From the NCBI GenBank assembly GCA_027382625.1, contig JAJKFJ010021658.1:46026-110025 (forward strand): a DNA stretch of 64,000 nt, read 5' to 3'. The translations under genes were made by a program, and so were the position numbers. Positions within the stretch are counted from its first letter, which is position 1. Each line of letters opens with the position of its first letter. The notes below the pieces were generated by a model. The model was not told the origin of the DNA, ran no database searches, and saw only the letters and a program-made list of their open reading frames with translations. The stretch comes from Tetmemena sp. SeJ-2015. Its lineage: Eukaryota > Ciliophora > Spirotrichea > Sporadotrichida > Oxytrichidae. Of this stretch, positions 11,201 to 21,499 are shown in pieces.

Positions 11201-14200
11201 TGCGCTACTTATTTCTAAAAATTGAAGATAACTCAGCTCCTTCGCTTTCGTCATCATTTGATTTAACTGCATCTTTAAAAAAGTTAAAAATGTTCTTGCT
11301 TGCTCTTCAATTCGATTAGTTCTTTAAAATAAATTTATAAATACGATTTGATTGAGTCTCTAACTTCTAGAATGTAGTAGCATACGATGACTGCTACCTT
11401 TTTATAGAAATTTGGGAAAATTTTTTTTGGCCCTTTTTTAAGTTCTCTTTTCCCGGGGTTTTTCAAATTTTTTAAAATTTAAAAATTTTGGCAATAAATT
11501 TGTTTAATTTGTTTTTGGGGGAGGGCTAAATTAAATTTTTAACATTTTTAATTAATTAAATATTTAAAAAAATTACTTGCGAAATAAGCCTTTTTTTATT
11601 TTTGGCCCTTTAATTGATAATCGATGACTTTCTTAACCCTATTTAGAAAGGACGTCTATATCACATAAATATGCTTTAAAATTAAAATTATTAATATCCG
11701 ATTAAGCATTTTTAAAGTGCCAATAGTTTAAATATTTTGGAGGAAAACGGAGGTTTACCTATTTGATTATTGTACTAAATATAATGAAATACAACTTTCA
11801 TTTTTCGTTTTAAACTAATTAGATGCTTATAAAAGTGCAATTATTTATTTTCTCATTTAATTGATTATTGAATGAAAATTGCTTATAATTAAAGAATTAA
11901 AATTGCTGAGTAATTCATCGAGAATTTAACCTGACTATCTCATCGAGGATTTAAAGGTATTACTAAAAATATATCCCTTTATTTTAAGTTTATAAATTAT
12001 TTTGTATAAATATTTGAGTTAGCTAACTTATAAATTTGATCCTTTTGAGGGAGTTAATCCACTTGGTTCTTTACTTTTAAAGAATCCAAAGTTATATTTT
12101 GGAAAACAAAATTACTGCTCTGCTTATTTGTCTGGTGAATCCCAGAGCCCAATTGCTATTTACTATGTGAATTACAAATCTCTTTTCATTTATTCTATGA
12201 TAAAATGCACTTTTTATTTATAGAAACTAAGATAATGCCAAATTTAATAAAAATATTTTGAATCTCAGTAGAGACTGGTATCTAGAAGATGACTTGAGTC
12301 CCTTTATTCTACTCCGAGTCTATACTTATTTTACCACCCAGAGCCTCTACTAGGGTTTTGCTCATACTTAAACATAGCCCTATTCCAGAAGTGCCAAGCA
12401 TACCTGATTAGGACTGTTATTGATTGTTAAAACTTTAGAAAAGCGACATTTTAGTGCTCTCAAAATAAAAAATTTTAAATGATAACTCACTCATGCCGAC
12501 TCCCGTGTCTATAACCTTAGTGACTAAATATCCACACTTTCTGCAAGAGTTTTCATACTAGGCCTTTTTTATCTCTTAGGATTCTTGGTCCTCCTAGCGC
12601 TTTTACGCAAAATAATCTAGCTCAATTTATTTTTAGATATAAGAAATATTTCTTAGATTAAATTCTGATTTCCCCTTGCGGAGTAAACTTGACTGCATTT
12701 TGAACCAAGTTAATGAGTATTTGTTAATATCTGTCCCAGTCCCCAAACAGAGAGCTAGGCATCCCCTATTATTCCAAAACTGTGAATTTTACTTCATACT
12801 ATTTCTTCAGTTAAACTTGAAAAATGCCACTTATCTATACAGCACTCTCAAGTGGCTTCATCTGGCTATCAATATAAAAACGCTTCATTTTAAGCTAAGC
12901 TTCGGAACAAAGTTGCTCTATTTGAATTGTTGAATGTCGATTTAACTTTTGACCATGTACTGCATCATCTTTGCAACAACAAAATTAACTTTTAAAAATA
13001 GTTTGCCTGAGATTTTATCATTTAGAAGAACATCACCCAGTCAAAAATGTAATCAAGTAAATTATTCTTTAAAGTCCTAGACAAGTTTTTGATATAATTT
13101 TGGCCCTCCATATTACTGCTCTGCTAAATTAGATAAGCTGAGTATTGAGTTAAGTGGATTCATCAGTTCATGGGAAATCGTGGCTGTTAGCATTTCTTAG
13201 TATCTGCTATACTTAAACAAATGCATTATTCTCATATATGCTGATATTCTTATCTTTTTCGCTATTGAGGAGCTGCGAAATGTTTTTAATGATAATTAGG
13301 ACGCTGTCCTGATTTGTGAAGTTAGCCCTAAAGAGTTCTACCTCTATTGCTTCTGGCTCCCTTTCAAAGATGACGCTCTCTTCTTGAGATGAATATTTAG
13401 TATCTATCAAGAAATACTGCAATATATTTTTCCAAATTTAATATGCTTTATTACTGTCTTTAGAGATTTTCAGAAAGAAAAGTCTGCACTACCTGAGCCA
13501 AACTCATATTCTCCTGTGAATTAATATGCCTACTATCGCCCACTTTGTAGGGGTTGAACACTTTTGAATGCATGTACTCATTAGCCTTGCTGCATCTGCG
13601 GCTCATTTTTCTTATTCCATCATGCGGACTGCGCTCGAGTGGGCTGCTGTCTTCGTTCAAGTTTAATTAATTAAAGTTGTTCACTTAGTCAATCTCAAAA
13701 AACTTGGAAAGCTCCTCGTTGATAAAGTAGACATTATCTACTTTGGTTTCAGATGTGACCAAGATGCCTTATGAGAAGGAGTTTAGAATTCCCTCGAAGG
13801 AGGATTTTAGAGAGCGCAGAACTTTCTTTTGAAGGAAGGTTCGCTTCTGCCCCTGAGTTATATCGAAACATATTATACTAAAGCATGCTGTCCCTGCCAT
13901 ACCCCACAAAATCGTGCATATTTTCGTTTCTAAAAATTTATAAATGCATTTTAATCGTGATTATCGTAAGACCAATCTCGTTCAGCCAATATGGATACTT
14001 AATAAAAAATATATTCACTCCTCGGATCCGTCTAAAAAAACTATAAATTGTGTCTAACTTCTTCTATTTGTGAATGGACATTAAGTTTATTAAATTATAA
14101 ATTGATTAAGATCAATGACACGGTATTTGAAAATGTGAAGGCTGCCAACGATGAGAGGCAATCTATTGCAGTTTTGTGGAGTGCAAATAATTGAATTAGT

Positions 14201-14470
14201 ACGCAGGCAATATAATTTTTCATCGTTACTTCCACTCAATTTAATAATTAAATAGCAGTAATAATTAAAAAAAACTCTCTCGCATGATTTCACACCAAGC
14301 ATAAAGGGAAGAGTCACGCTAAGAATCAGGTAGCTATAAGGTGCAAATCTTGAAGAGCGGAAAGTCATGTAAGTTATAAGAATATTACAAACCAAAATAC
14401 CAGCATGAGCACTAATGTTAACCAATTAGCGCTCCAAGGCAAGGTCCAGATTTTAACTGTAGTATTATTG
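8244..14470 (-). CDS. Hybrid histidine kinase B (membrane sensor, PAS-like, HisKA, HATPase, receiver)
   Basis: Full-length hybrid sensor kinase in germline form. From the N-terminus: a hydrophobic multi-span segment (14425-14090); a PAS-like stretch (FEGILNSFSQGILVTSETK, near 13800-13690); a HisKA H box (ATISHELMNPLNSIL, His codon at 13172-13170); an N box (NAVKFTPQGEI, near 12670); and a G box (GTSGIGLCLSMSKTLVEALG, near 12370). A Ser/Gln-rich linker includes 11270-11020 and 9060-8840. The receiver is at 8770-8250: ILIVDDSAFNLIPLEMI, LIFMDLNMPIMDGFQSTQR, VAVTAF, GMKQVLNKPVNFEQI. An IES with pointer GGA interrupts LALG-MKQ (near 8310-8345); another unresolved one lies after PLEMI. The stop TGA is at 8246-8244. 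The start is uncertain because the open frame continues upstream of 14425. Same family as kinase A, and probably a tandem duplicate. Confidence 0.85.
9180..10080. repeat. Homopolymer-rich low-complexity block inside kinase B
   Basis: Dense runs of A and T of 5-10 bases with occasional G/C runs (a run of nine G's near 9220). It looks unlike the surrounding IES or MDS sequence and has no protein-like frame on the minus strand. A shorter block of the same texture lies at about 11400-11620. Either a degenerate IES or poorly called bases; I favour low sequence quality. Confidence 0.5.
10100..11000. other. AT-rich eliminated-type sequence within kinase B
   Basis: No frame resembling the kinase linker is visible here; coding text resumes at about 11270-11020. 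Read as one or more long IESs. No boundary pointer was assigned. Confidence 0.35.
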
Positions 14471-15085
14471 ATAATATATTGTCATCTTTCTAGCTATAAT
14501 CCTCTCAATTATTAATCAATTCACACCAATTTTTACTATTAAAAAAATTAATTATATTTCAATAGGCAGAAAGCTATGATTCCTAATATAAAATTCTAAT
14601 AAATTATAATTTAAAATATTTATGAATTTACTCTAAAATACCAATTAAATTTGAGACTATAAACTTTTTAAAAATTAAGCAAGATACAATTTTAAATTTT
14701 ATAGCTATGCTTAAAGATTATTATTATTTTTTTAATTGCTAATATAACAAAGTTAGAGTACTGAATGCTTCTTAATTTCTTCAGATTGTACTCTTCTCAA
14801 AGACTGATTCCTTTTTATTGCTGTATTTGCTAGTTGAAAAGGATCTTTCAAGCTTTAGAGAAGTCTCTGTAGTATATTAGAAAAACAAAAAATTAAAATA
14901 ATTTTTATCATAAAAAAATAAAAACCAGAGAACTAATTGCGAAGTAGGAACTTAGGAGTTGTTATTCAAATTTAATCTTTATTATTGCTCATGAATAAAT
15001 TGGAATTAATCAAGATGGTTTAGCTTAAAACAGTATAATAAGTATTTGAGCTTATTATATATTATAAATTTTTTGCCAAATTAAG

Positions 15086-15690
15086 TTGAAGTGGGGGCTC
15101 TTTCCTCGAAAATAAAATTTGATCATGAATAAAGGTAAGAAAAATAAGTTTTTTAGGATAATTTTCGCTCTTATATCTTATTCTTCAAGTTATAGAGGTC
15201 TGTTTGGACATCTAAAGCTTCAAATATTAATCCTAATTCAGCCAGTTATAGGTGAGCTGCACCTAAATAAAATCTATTATTTTAAGCTATTTTTTGCTGT
15301 TGTAAAATAAGCCTAAAGCGAAATTTTAACATAGTGCAAAAAATTTTTAATTTAAAATTTAATCATAAAAGCAAAGAAATAGAGCTGAAAAGTTGCAGAA
15401 TTAGCCCTTTAATAATGAATTAAATTTTTTTAATAAAATTTTTGCACTATGTCAAAATTTAAGTTTAAACTTATTTTACAACAGCAAAAAAACAGCTTAA
15501 ATAATAGATGTTATTTAGGTGCAGCTGACCTATAACTTGCTGATATAGGATTAAAATTTGAAGCTTTATATGTTCAAACAGACCTCTATAATTTGAAGAA
15601 TCAGATTTAGGAGCGAAAAATTTACCTAAAAAACTTATTTTTTATTACCTTTATTCATTTAAAATTTATTTACGAGGAAAGGCCCTTCCG
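15086..15690. mobile_element. Fold-back palindromic element, about 600 bp
   Basis: Two arms of roughly 270-280 bp are imperfect inverted copies of each other around a short centre near 15365-15410. The outer ends read GTGGGGGCTCTTTCCTCGAA on the left and CGAGGAAAGGCCCTTCCG on the right. The inner arms both carry a TTTTGCTGTTGTAAAATAAG-type sequence and GTGCAAAAA. The arms differ by scattered substitutions and small indels, so the copy is not recent. The plus-strand ORF in the left arm (15119-15310) is mirrored in the right arm and need not encode a protein. Consistent with a fold-back or MITE element; no target-site duplication was identified. Confidence 0.75.
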
Positions 15691-16121
15691 AATAAAAAAT
15701 ATTAAATGCTTAATAGCTTTTATAAGTTTTCCTATTCTCATTGTAAATTTTAATTTAGGGATAATTATATGATGTATGACTCTTAGAGTAAAGCCCTTAA
15801 TAATTTAGATAAATGTTTGCTATTTCAATTAAATACATTTATTTTGGCTTAATTATTGCTAAATTACTTAATCACTCTGCATAATTGTTTATTGATGTAA
15901 TAAGTTGAATAAATCTCTTTAGAATTTTGAGTTTATAATTCATTTAAATTTCATTTTACCTTTTCCTTATACTCTCAAACTGTTTCATATTTATAAGAAT
16001 TAATTGGTAAGTGTAATAATCTAAATATAGGCAACTCTTAAATTTTTTAATTTTTAGAAAAAATAATTTTAAAATAGATAAATTTTTTTTTTATCTTTTT
16101 CAAAGGAATATTATAAATGCT

Positions 16122-16180
16122 AAATGATTGCACGGCTCTATTTCGATAAACTAGTCGTAGTCATGGTCCTCGTAGCAAAT
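16122..16180 (-). other. Scrambled MDS: RING1 middle segment of the first RBR gene
   Basis: 59 bp, about 1.25 kb beyond the 3' end of its gene. It begins with ATTTGCTAC (16180-16172) and ends with CGTGCAATCATTT (16134-16122). Both are exact copies of sequences in the RBR gene at 18428-18420 and 18404-18392, which there are separated by only 15 bp of filler. Inserting this segment yields CEICYEDHDYDQFIEIEPCN followed by HLSCKDGF, a complete first half of RING1. This is unambiguous unscrambling evidence: two matching pointers, intact frame, restored zinc ligands. Confidence 0.9.
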
Positions 16181-17434
16181 AACTATTCCTATTATAATAG
16201 GAATGTCTTATTTTATAAAGCTAATTTATTTATATATACTTTAGTTACTACAATTAACTGCAATAGACCTATAAATAATTTTGGAAAAGGAATCAATAAA
16301 TAATAGTAGGATGGTGAGTTGCTCATTTCAAAATATTTTAAACGAGACTTTGAAAATAAATTCTGAGGATTCTTATATTTTAAAATAAATAGAAAAATTA
16401 AAATTAATTCGAAATTAAATCAAATATTTTCCAATTTTTAGGGTTCAGATATCAAGATAAATTTATGAAGGAAAATTCTATTGATTATTTACATTAAAAT
16501 TATTGAGTTTAATAATCTTTTGAGAAGTAGCACAGATTTAATTTTAGCGAATTGTTTGAGTTGTTATGGAAAGTTAAATAAATACTTTATATAATAGAAA
16601 TATCTATAAATTAGGATAAATATTTAATTTCTGTTAGATAATTCAATTTCTTTTCACTTTGGCTACTTTTTATTTTCTCTCCTTATATCTGTAATCTTTT
16701 CTTTTAAACTTTAAATTTTTTAATTATTAAATTCTAATTTGATAAATATCAACTTATTTTATAATTAAAGTAAAGTAAAATTTAGGGAAGATAAATAATA
16801 ATCAATTTTAAAACCAGCACTTATTAGTACTAGTTTGAAAATTGTATTACTCTCCTATGTAATATTTGATAATTAATTTCTTTTGAGTTCCACTTTCTCT
16901 AGGCTCGTTTTGCAGTCAAATTGAAATGGTAGATGTATATGAGTAAAGGGAAGTATGCGATCGGCAAAATTATATTTTCGTTTTGTTTCTTTAAAAATTA
17001 AGAAGTATCTAAAATAATTTTAAATTATTGTAATGCCATTTTTATCTTTTTAAATTCTAGCCCTCAAAAATATGAGCGATACAATTATTTAATTCTAAAT
17101 TGTATTGCTTTGACTAATATTAATGCTAGAATTAACTTTCATATAGAAGGAGATTACTTCTGAATAAAAGGATACATTTTTATTAAATATTTGAAGTATT
17201 TGCTAAACTTTAAGATGGTCCCAAATAATAACTTTAGATAAAGCTGATAACCAAAGTAATTAGATATCAGATAAGATATTATTTATTTTAAGTTTAATCA
17301 ACGATTGCTTTTAAAATATTGAAGATTAGGCTATATTGATAAAAAGAATAAATTATAAAATCATACTATTCTAATCTAGTAATATTTTTTATAAAATTAT
17401 GAGGTTTTATTTGTAATTGACTTTTAAAATTTCT

Positions 17435-18728
17435 TCAAAAATGTTGCTTCCAAATTTCTATTGAGAATATTTAATATAAAATTACCAGTCCAATTACAAA
17501 GAATATTATTAAATATGCCAGAGAGAATACTATGTAAAATGGCAAGAGAAGGATTTGAAATAGCTTGCAGCATCCACTACAATTACATTTGAAAGGTGAT
17601 AGTTTTTCTACTATCCTAAATATTCTCGCATCATCAGCCCACCTAATATAAACTGCAAACCATAAGAACATGGCTTTTATATAATTAAAATAGCTAGGAA
17701 TGGCAAGAAAATCATCGTCAAGGTAAAGCAAATTTCCACTCTGCGTAATCTATTTATTCTTTCAGCGTACATTATAGTGTCGCAAGTTGTAAAGTTCATA
17801 GCAAAGGTCGTATGGATTTTATGATTCATCGGTAATCCACACACCCAACACCAGTTTATATAGAATAAATTTAAAGTGAGAGTCGCATTTCTTGCAGTTC
17901 ATATACAAAAATAAAAATATGCTTGCATCCCTCGTTCTTCTCTATTGGTACTCCACAGGTTGGACAAGGATGTGCTTTTATTTTGTACATCCACTCTTTA
18001 AATAGGTTATCGTCTTGGTTAGAGCAGCTTGTCCCTTCATGCCAAGGCAGCATGCAATCGTGGCAGAAATCTACCTTGCAGTTTTCGCATTTTATCTTCT
18101 TACTCTTGCTTACGTCCACCTTATCAAACACAAATTCACAGTCCGGAGTGGGGCAGAACTTTTTATCCTTGCTCATCAATATCTTCAGTATATAAATATC
18201 CCATTTATGAAATCTTGTAGTTAAGCTTGAATTTCAAGTATTTTTCGAAAAGTGGTCTTTAGAGATCACGTTGCAGTTATCTATCTGTGATTCTCACATC
18301 ACATCCTTGCTGAGGACACTTAACGAAATGAGCTTCTCCAGATTCTTCAATTCTCACTCTGGCGTATTCGCTAAACCCATCTTTACAAGACAAATGATTG
18401 CACGTGTAATTAATGAGCAGTAGCAAATTTCACAAAAAATCTGGGGCTTCTCTTCTATTATATTCCCACCTTGGCCATCTGGCTGGCCTCTTGTAGGTTA
18501 TTCTTGTTGCTAAGGGATCTACTACAGAAGAGACTCTCTATGTGAATTAATAAACAATTTAGATAAGATCTTCCGCTTATTAAGCTGCTATGTCAAGATA
18601 TATTGGCCATTTATTTCTAGTCTTGAGGATCTTAAGCAAATTACAAGAACATAAAAATAAATTTATTTATCTTCCATGATGTCTGAGATAAGCAGCTAAT
18701 TTTCTAGGTCATCATTGCCAGAATTCAT
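17435..18728 (-). CDS. RBR-type E3 ubiquitin ligase, copy 1 (RING1-IBR-RING2, membrane tail)
   Basis: Predicted to take ubiquitin from an E2 onto a catalytic Cys and transfer it to substrate. It starts MNSGNDDLENQLLISDIMED. RING1 is CEIC...PCNHLSC...KCPQQGC once the displaced MDS is inserted. IBR: KKFCPTPDCEFVFD, CENC, FCHDCMLPWHEGTSC. RING2: CPTCGVPIEKNEGCKHMNCK, then KCDSHWCWVCGLPMNH; the Cys of GCKH is at the usual catalytic position. Conventional IESs: pointers AAGAT (18181-18185/18212-18216), ATAT (17901-17904/17917-17920) and ACT (17853-17855/17875-17877). The C-terminus has hydrophobic segments (FLPFLA, ILLLPFYIVFSLAYLIIFF), suggesting membrane anchoring. The frame between the two hydrophobic segments is uncertain; another IES may lie near 17690. 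The stop TGA is at 17437-17435. Confidence 0.9.
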
Positions 18729-19263
18729 CTTCTTTAATTAGGATAATTGTGTACTTTTTATATAATTTGATAGAATTATTTAGCCAAAAGTTTATCTATC
18801 GAAAATTTCCAAACTAAATTTGACATCGTTTCTTTTAAATGGAGAATCAATTCAAATTGAGAAGATATTAAACGATAATGATAATAAGCAGAAATTTGCT
18901 TATTTAAAAAATTGTTAGAAAAATCCTTTAATTTTAAAAATAAAGATATATATCTTTTCTATTAACAATTTATTAAATCTAACTCTAAAGGGTTTATTTT
19001 TTAAGTAAAATGTTTTTTACGAATTGAAGGAGAATATTAAGAAAAAATCTTTTAAGAAATAATATTTTTGGATATCACATTTTTAAGAATCCTTAATAAA
19101 TTATTTAACTTTTTTAATTAAATTTTTTGATTAAGTATTTAATAATTTACAACAATTTAGTTCTAAATTATTTATAAAATTTAGAATTTCTTGGGATTTG
19201 GAAATCTTATTCTATAAGAATATTAGCTTGAATCTTTAAATTAAGGCACCTAAATATCATCTT
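18729..19263. other. AT-rich spacer between the two RBR loci
   Basis: No coding frame recognised. Presumably it contains the copy 1 promoter and germline-only DNA. Confidence 0.35.
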
Positions 19264-19307
19264 TGAGTGCAAGGATCCATTTCTATAAACTAGTCAAAGT
19301 CGTGATC
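19264..19307 (-). other. Scrambled MDS: RING1 middle segment of the second RBR gene
   Basis: 44 bp, about 85 bp beyond the 3' end of the second RBR gene. It starts with pointer GATCA (19307-19303) and ends with the 14-bp pointer GATCCTTGCACTCA (19277-19264). Matching pointers lie in the gene at 20484-20480 and 20424-20411. Inserting it between them gives CDICYMDHDFDQFIEMDPCT followed by HSICR, which lines up residue for residue with the same region of copy 1. It is the counterpart of the 16122-16180 MDS. Confidence 0.9.
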
Positions 19308-19392
19308 TAATTAATCTTCAAAAGTTACTCAAAATTAAGAAATTTGAAATTATAATAAAGAAGATGCCTAAATTTTGGGAATTTGAATCTGG

Positions 19393-20595
19393 TCACTTAT
19401 TTTATTTCCTTTTGACATCTTTGATTTTGTGTTTGGTATTTAAAAAATAAATTCCAAGCATTTTAAGTTCTATAAGTGTAAATGTTGAGTCTGTAAATTC
19501 GAAACAGCATTATTGGGTAAGAAGTACTGGTAATTATATTTTTATTTCAATTTATAAGACTAAAGCAATTGAAATGATTACAACTGCATGAGGAACCCAT
19601 ATAATTGGAATAGCTAGTACCAAAAGAAATTAGAAAAAGCAGATGTTGGTTATTGATGGACTAGTTTTTTCAATTAGCCATGGCAAGTAAACATCGAGAA
19701 CCCAAATCATTATTGCTACAAATCCCCAAAATATCACAGTAAAAGGTAAAAATATCAAATGTGCCCAAAATCTACATCTTATTTTGCCTAAGCTATCTTC
19801 GTAAACTAGATAATTAAGCTTATTGCAATTTGTGAAATTGTAAGGGACTTAGGAATGAATGAAGTGATCCATTGGTTTACCACATATCCAGCATTTAAAA
19901 ATATTAAGCACCAGTGAGTATCGCATCTCTTACAGTTCATGTGCCTGCATCCTAAATTTTTCTCAATAGGCACTCCACATTTAGGGCATAAATGAGCTTC
20001 AGCTTTGAGCATCCATTCTTTGAACATGTCATCATCTTGGTTTTAGCAGGTCGCTCCCTCATGCCATGGGAGCATACAATCATAGCACAGTTCTTTCTCG
20101 CACTTGCCACATTGTAGTTTCTTCCCCAAGTTTAGATTAATCTTTTCGAAGACAAAGTCGCAGTCAGGGGTCGTGCAAAACCTCTTGTCATTGCTATTCA
20201 TAATAGAGAAAATTTATTTAGCTTAAAAATGAGAAATTTCTCTTGAAAGTTCTATACTTCTCACAAATTTCATGAGGTAACTCAAGGAATAGAAAAGAAT
20301 CGGAGAGAACTCTATTGCATCCTCACTAAGGACACTTGACTTAGTGACCATCTCCTGAAGATTCTATTCTAAACTTAGCATGCCCAAGAAAAGCAACTCT
20401 ACAAATTGAATGAGTGCAAGGATCAATGGTATATATCATTTATATTTAAGTTTATTTTCCAATATTTTATTACCATTCATGATCCATATAACATATGTCA
20501 CAAAAGATTTTTGGTTTTGTCGCTTTTCCTAATTCTAAAGCATCTTAGTATTCACTTATATAATCTTCCTGACCGCTGTTTGATTGTCTGAACAT
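19393..20595 (-). CDS. RBR-type E3 ubiquitin ligase, copy 2
   Basis: Tandem paralog of copy 1. It starts MFRQSNSGQEDYISEYQD; RING1 begins KIFCDICYMDH and is completed by the displaced 44-bp MDS. IBR: KRFCTTPDCDFVFE, CGKC, CYDCMLPWHEGATC. RING2: CPKCGVPIEKNLGCRHMNCK, then RCDTHWCWICGKPMDHFIHS after removing an IES with pointer TGC (19891-19893/19908-19910). Another IES has pointer TTTCTC (20206-20211/20231-20236). The tail is strongly hydrophobic (HLIFLPFTVIFWGFVAIMIW and a second span), ending at TGA 19395-19393. Odd: a TGA (20325-20323) falls in KCPQ-*-GCNRV, where copy 1 has Gln. This could make copy 2 a pseudogene or be a sequence error. It starts 8 bp from a transposon-like element. Confidence 0.85.
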
Positions 20596-20602
20596 GATAA
20601 AT

Positions 20603-20937
20603 GATATTATATATTCAGCCCCGATTTTCCACTACAGCTAGACAGTTAGCTTTTACTGTAATTAGCCACTGATTTTAGTCTTTTACTGAACTTTAGAGAA
20701 GTTGCTTCAAATCCATCCATGATTGGCATGATGCAAGAACGTTCCCTGTAACTGTGGGATTTAATAAATCAGGAATATACTTTTTTTTAATTTTGTAGCA
20801 ATACTCGGCCGACAATGAGCTCTTACAGTACCAAGATTTAACACAGATGACAAGTACTTCGTCCTCCTTCGTCCAGGCTTTAAAGAAGCAAACTTAAAAA
20901 TTTTTTGGAAAATTGAGGCTGAACAGATAATATTATA
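20603..20937. mobile_element. Transposon-like element with terminal inverted repeats; carries a receiver-domain motif
   Basis: The left end GATATTATATATTCAGCCCC and the right end GGCTGAACAGATAATATTAT are inverted copies of each other. They match the ends of the IES at 3137-3402. The interior also shares the CGTCCAGGCTTTAAAG core (inverted relative to that IES). At 20730-20701 (minus strand) it encodes MPIMDGFEA, the hallmark after the phospho-acceptor Asp of response-regulator receivers, in a frame that is not open upstream. It may be an element that picked up, or once interrupted, a histidine kinase receiver. It ends within 8 bp of the RBR copy 2 start codon. Confidence 0.65.
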
Positions 20938-21499
20938 ACATAGACTTGATCCCTGAAAAGACGCTTGCTCTTTTCTTCTCTGAATTAAGTCTTATTTGTG
21001 TTTGAGCTCTCTCATTTTATTTAAAATTATAAATTTCGTTAAAATAAGGAAGTTAACTTGGATTTTGAAGTAAGTTTTCTTCTTGATCAAATATTTCGCT
21101 CATTTTGTAATTTAATTTCAGAGTGGCCTCTATCTATCTTTTCTATCTCTAAGATTTTTAATTATAAAATTTTGTTCCAATCAAAATATCCTATTATAAT
21201 TACGAAAGCTTTCTTGTAAATTCATTCTATATTAAAATGCAATTTCATTGCTTATTTTATAATAAAATATTTTATAAAGGAATTACTTTTAAACCAAATA
21301 AATAGGAATGTTGAAATTCAATCATAAAGCACACTTAATTAATTTTGCAGTAAATTGAAATAACGATTTTAAATACTCTAATTGATCATAAAATATGACC
21401 TTAATTTATAGTCAATTAAGAATTAATTATCTATTTTATTGAGATTATTAACATATGAATTAAGAAAATTAAGAATAAATAATCTCTTAAGGCGGATTA
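20938..21499. other. AT-rich spacer
   Basis: No protein-like frame seen on either strand. Confidence 0.35.

Larger units (their letters stand above)
14471..17434. other. AT-rich spacer holding a fold-back element and one displaced MDS
   Basis: About 3 kb of AT-rich DNA between kinase B and the first RBR gene. I recognise only the palindrome at 15086-15690 and the 59-bp RING1 MDS at 16122-16180. The rest shows no protein-like frame. Confidence 0.5.

Noticed and set aside
15119..15310. 63-residue ORF as a gene
   Set aside because: It lies wholly in one arm of the fold-back element and its mirror copy is not open.
17923..18224. Plus-strand ORFs opposite the RBR gene
   Set aside because: The minus strand encodes clear RING/IBR cysteine patterns; the plus ORFs are antisense shadows.
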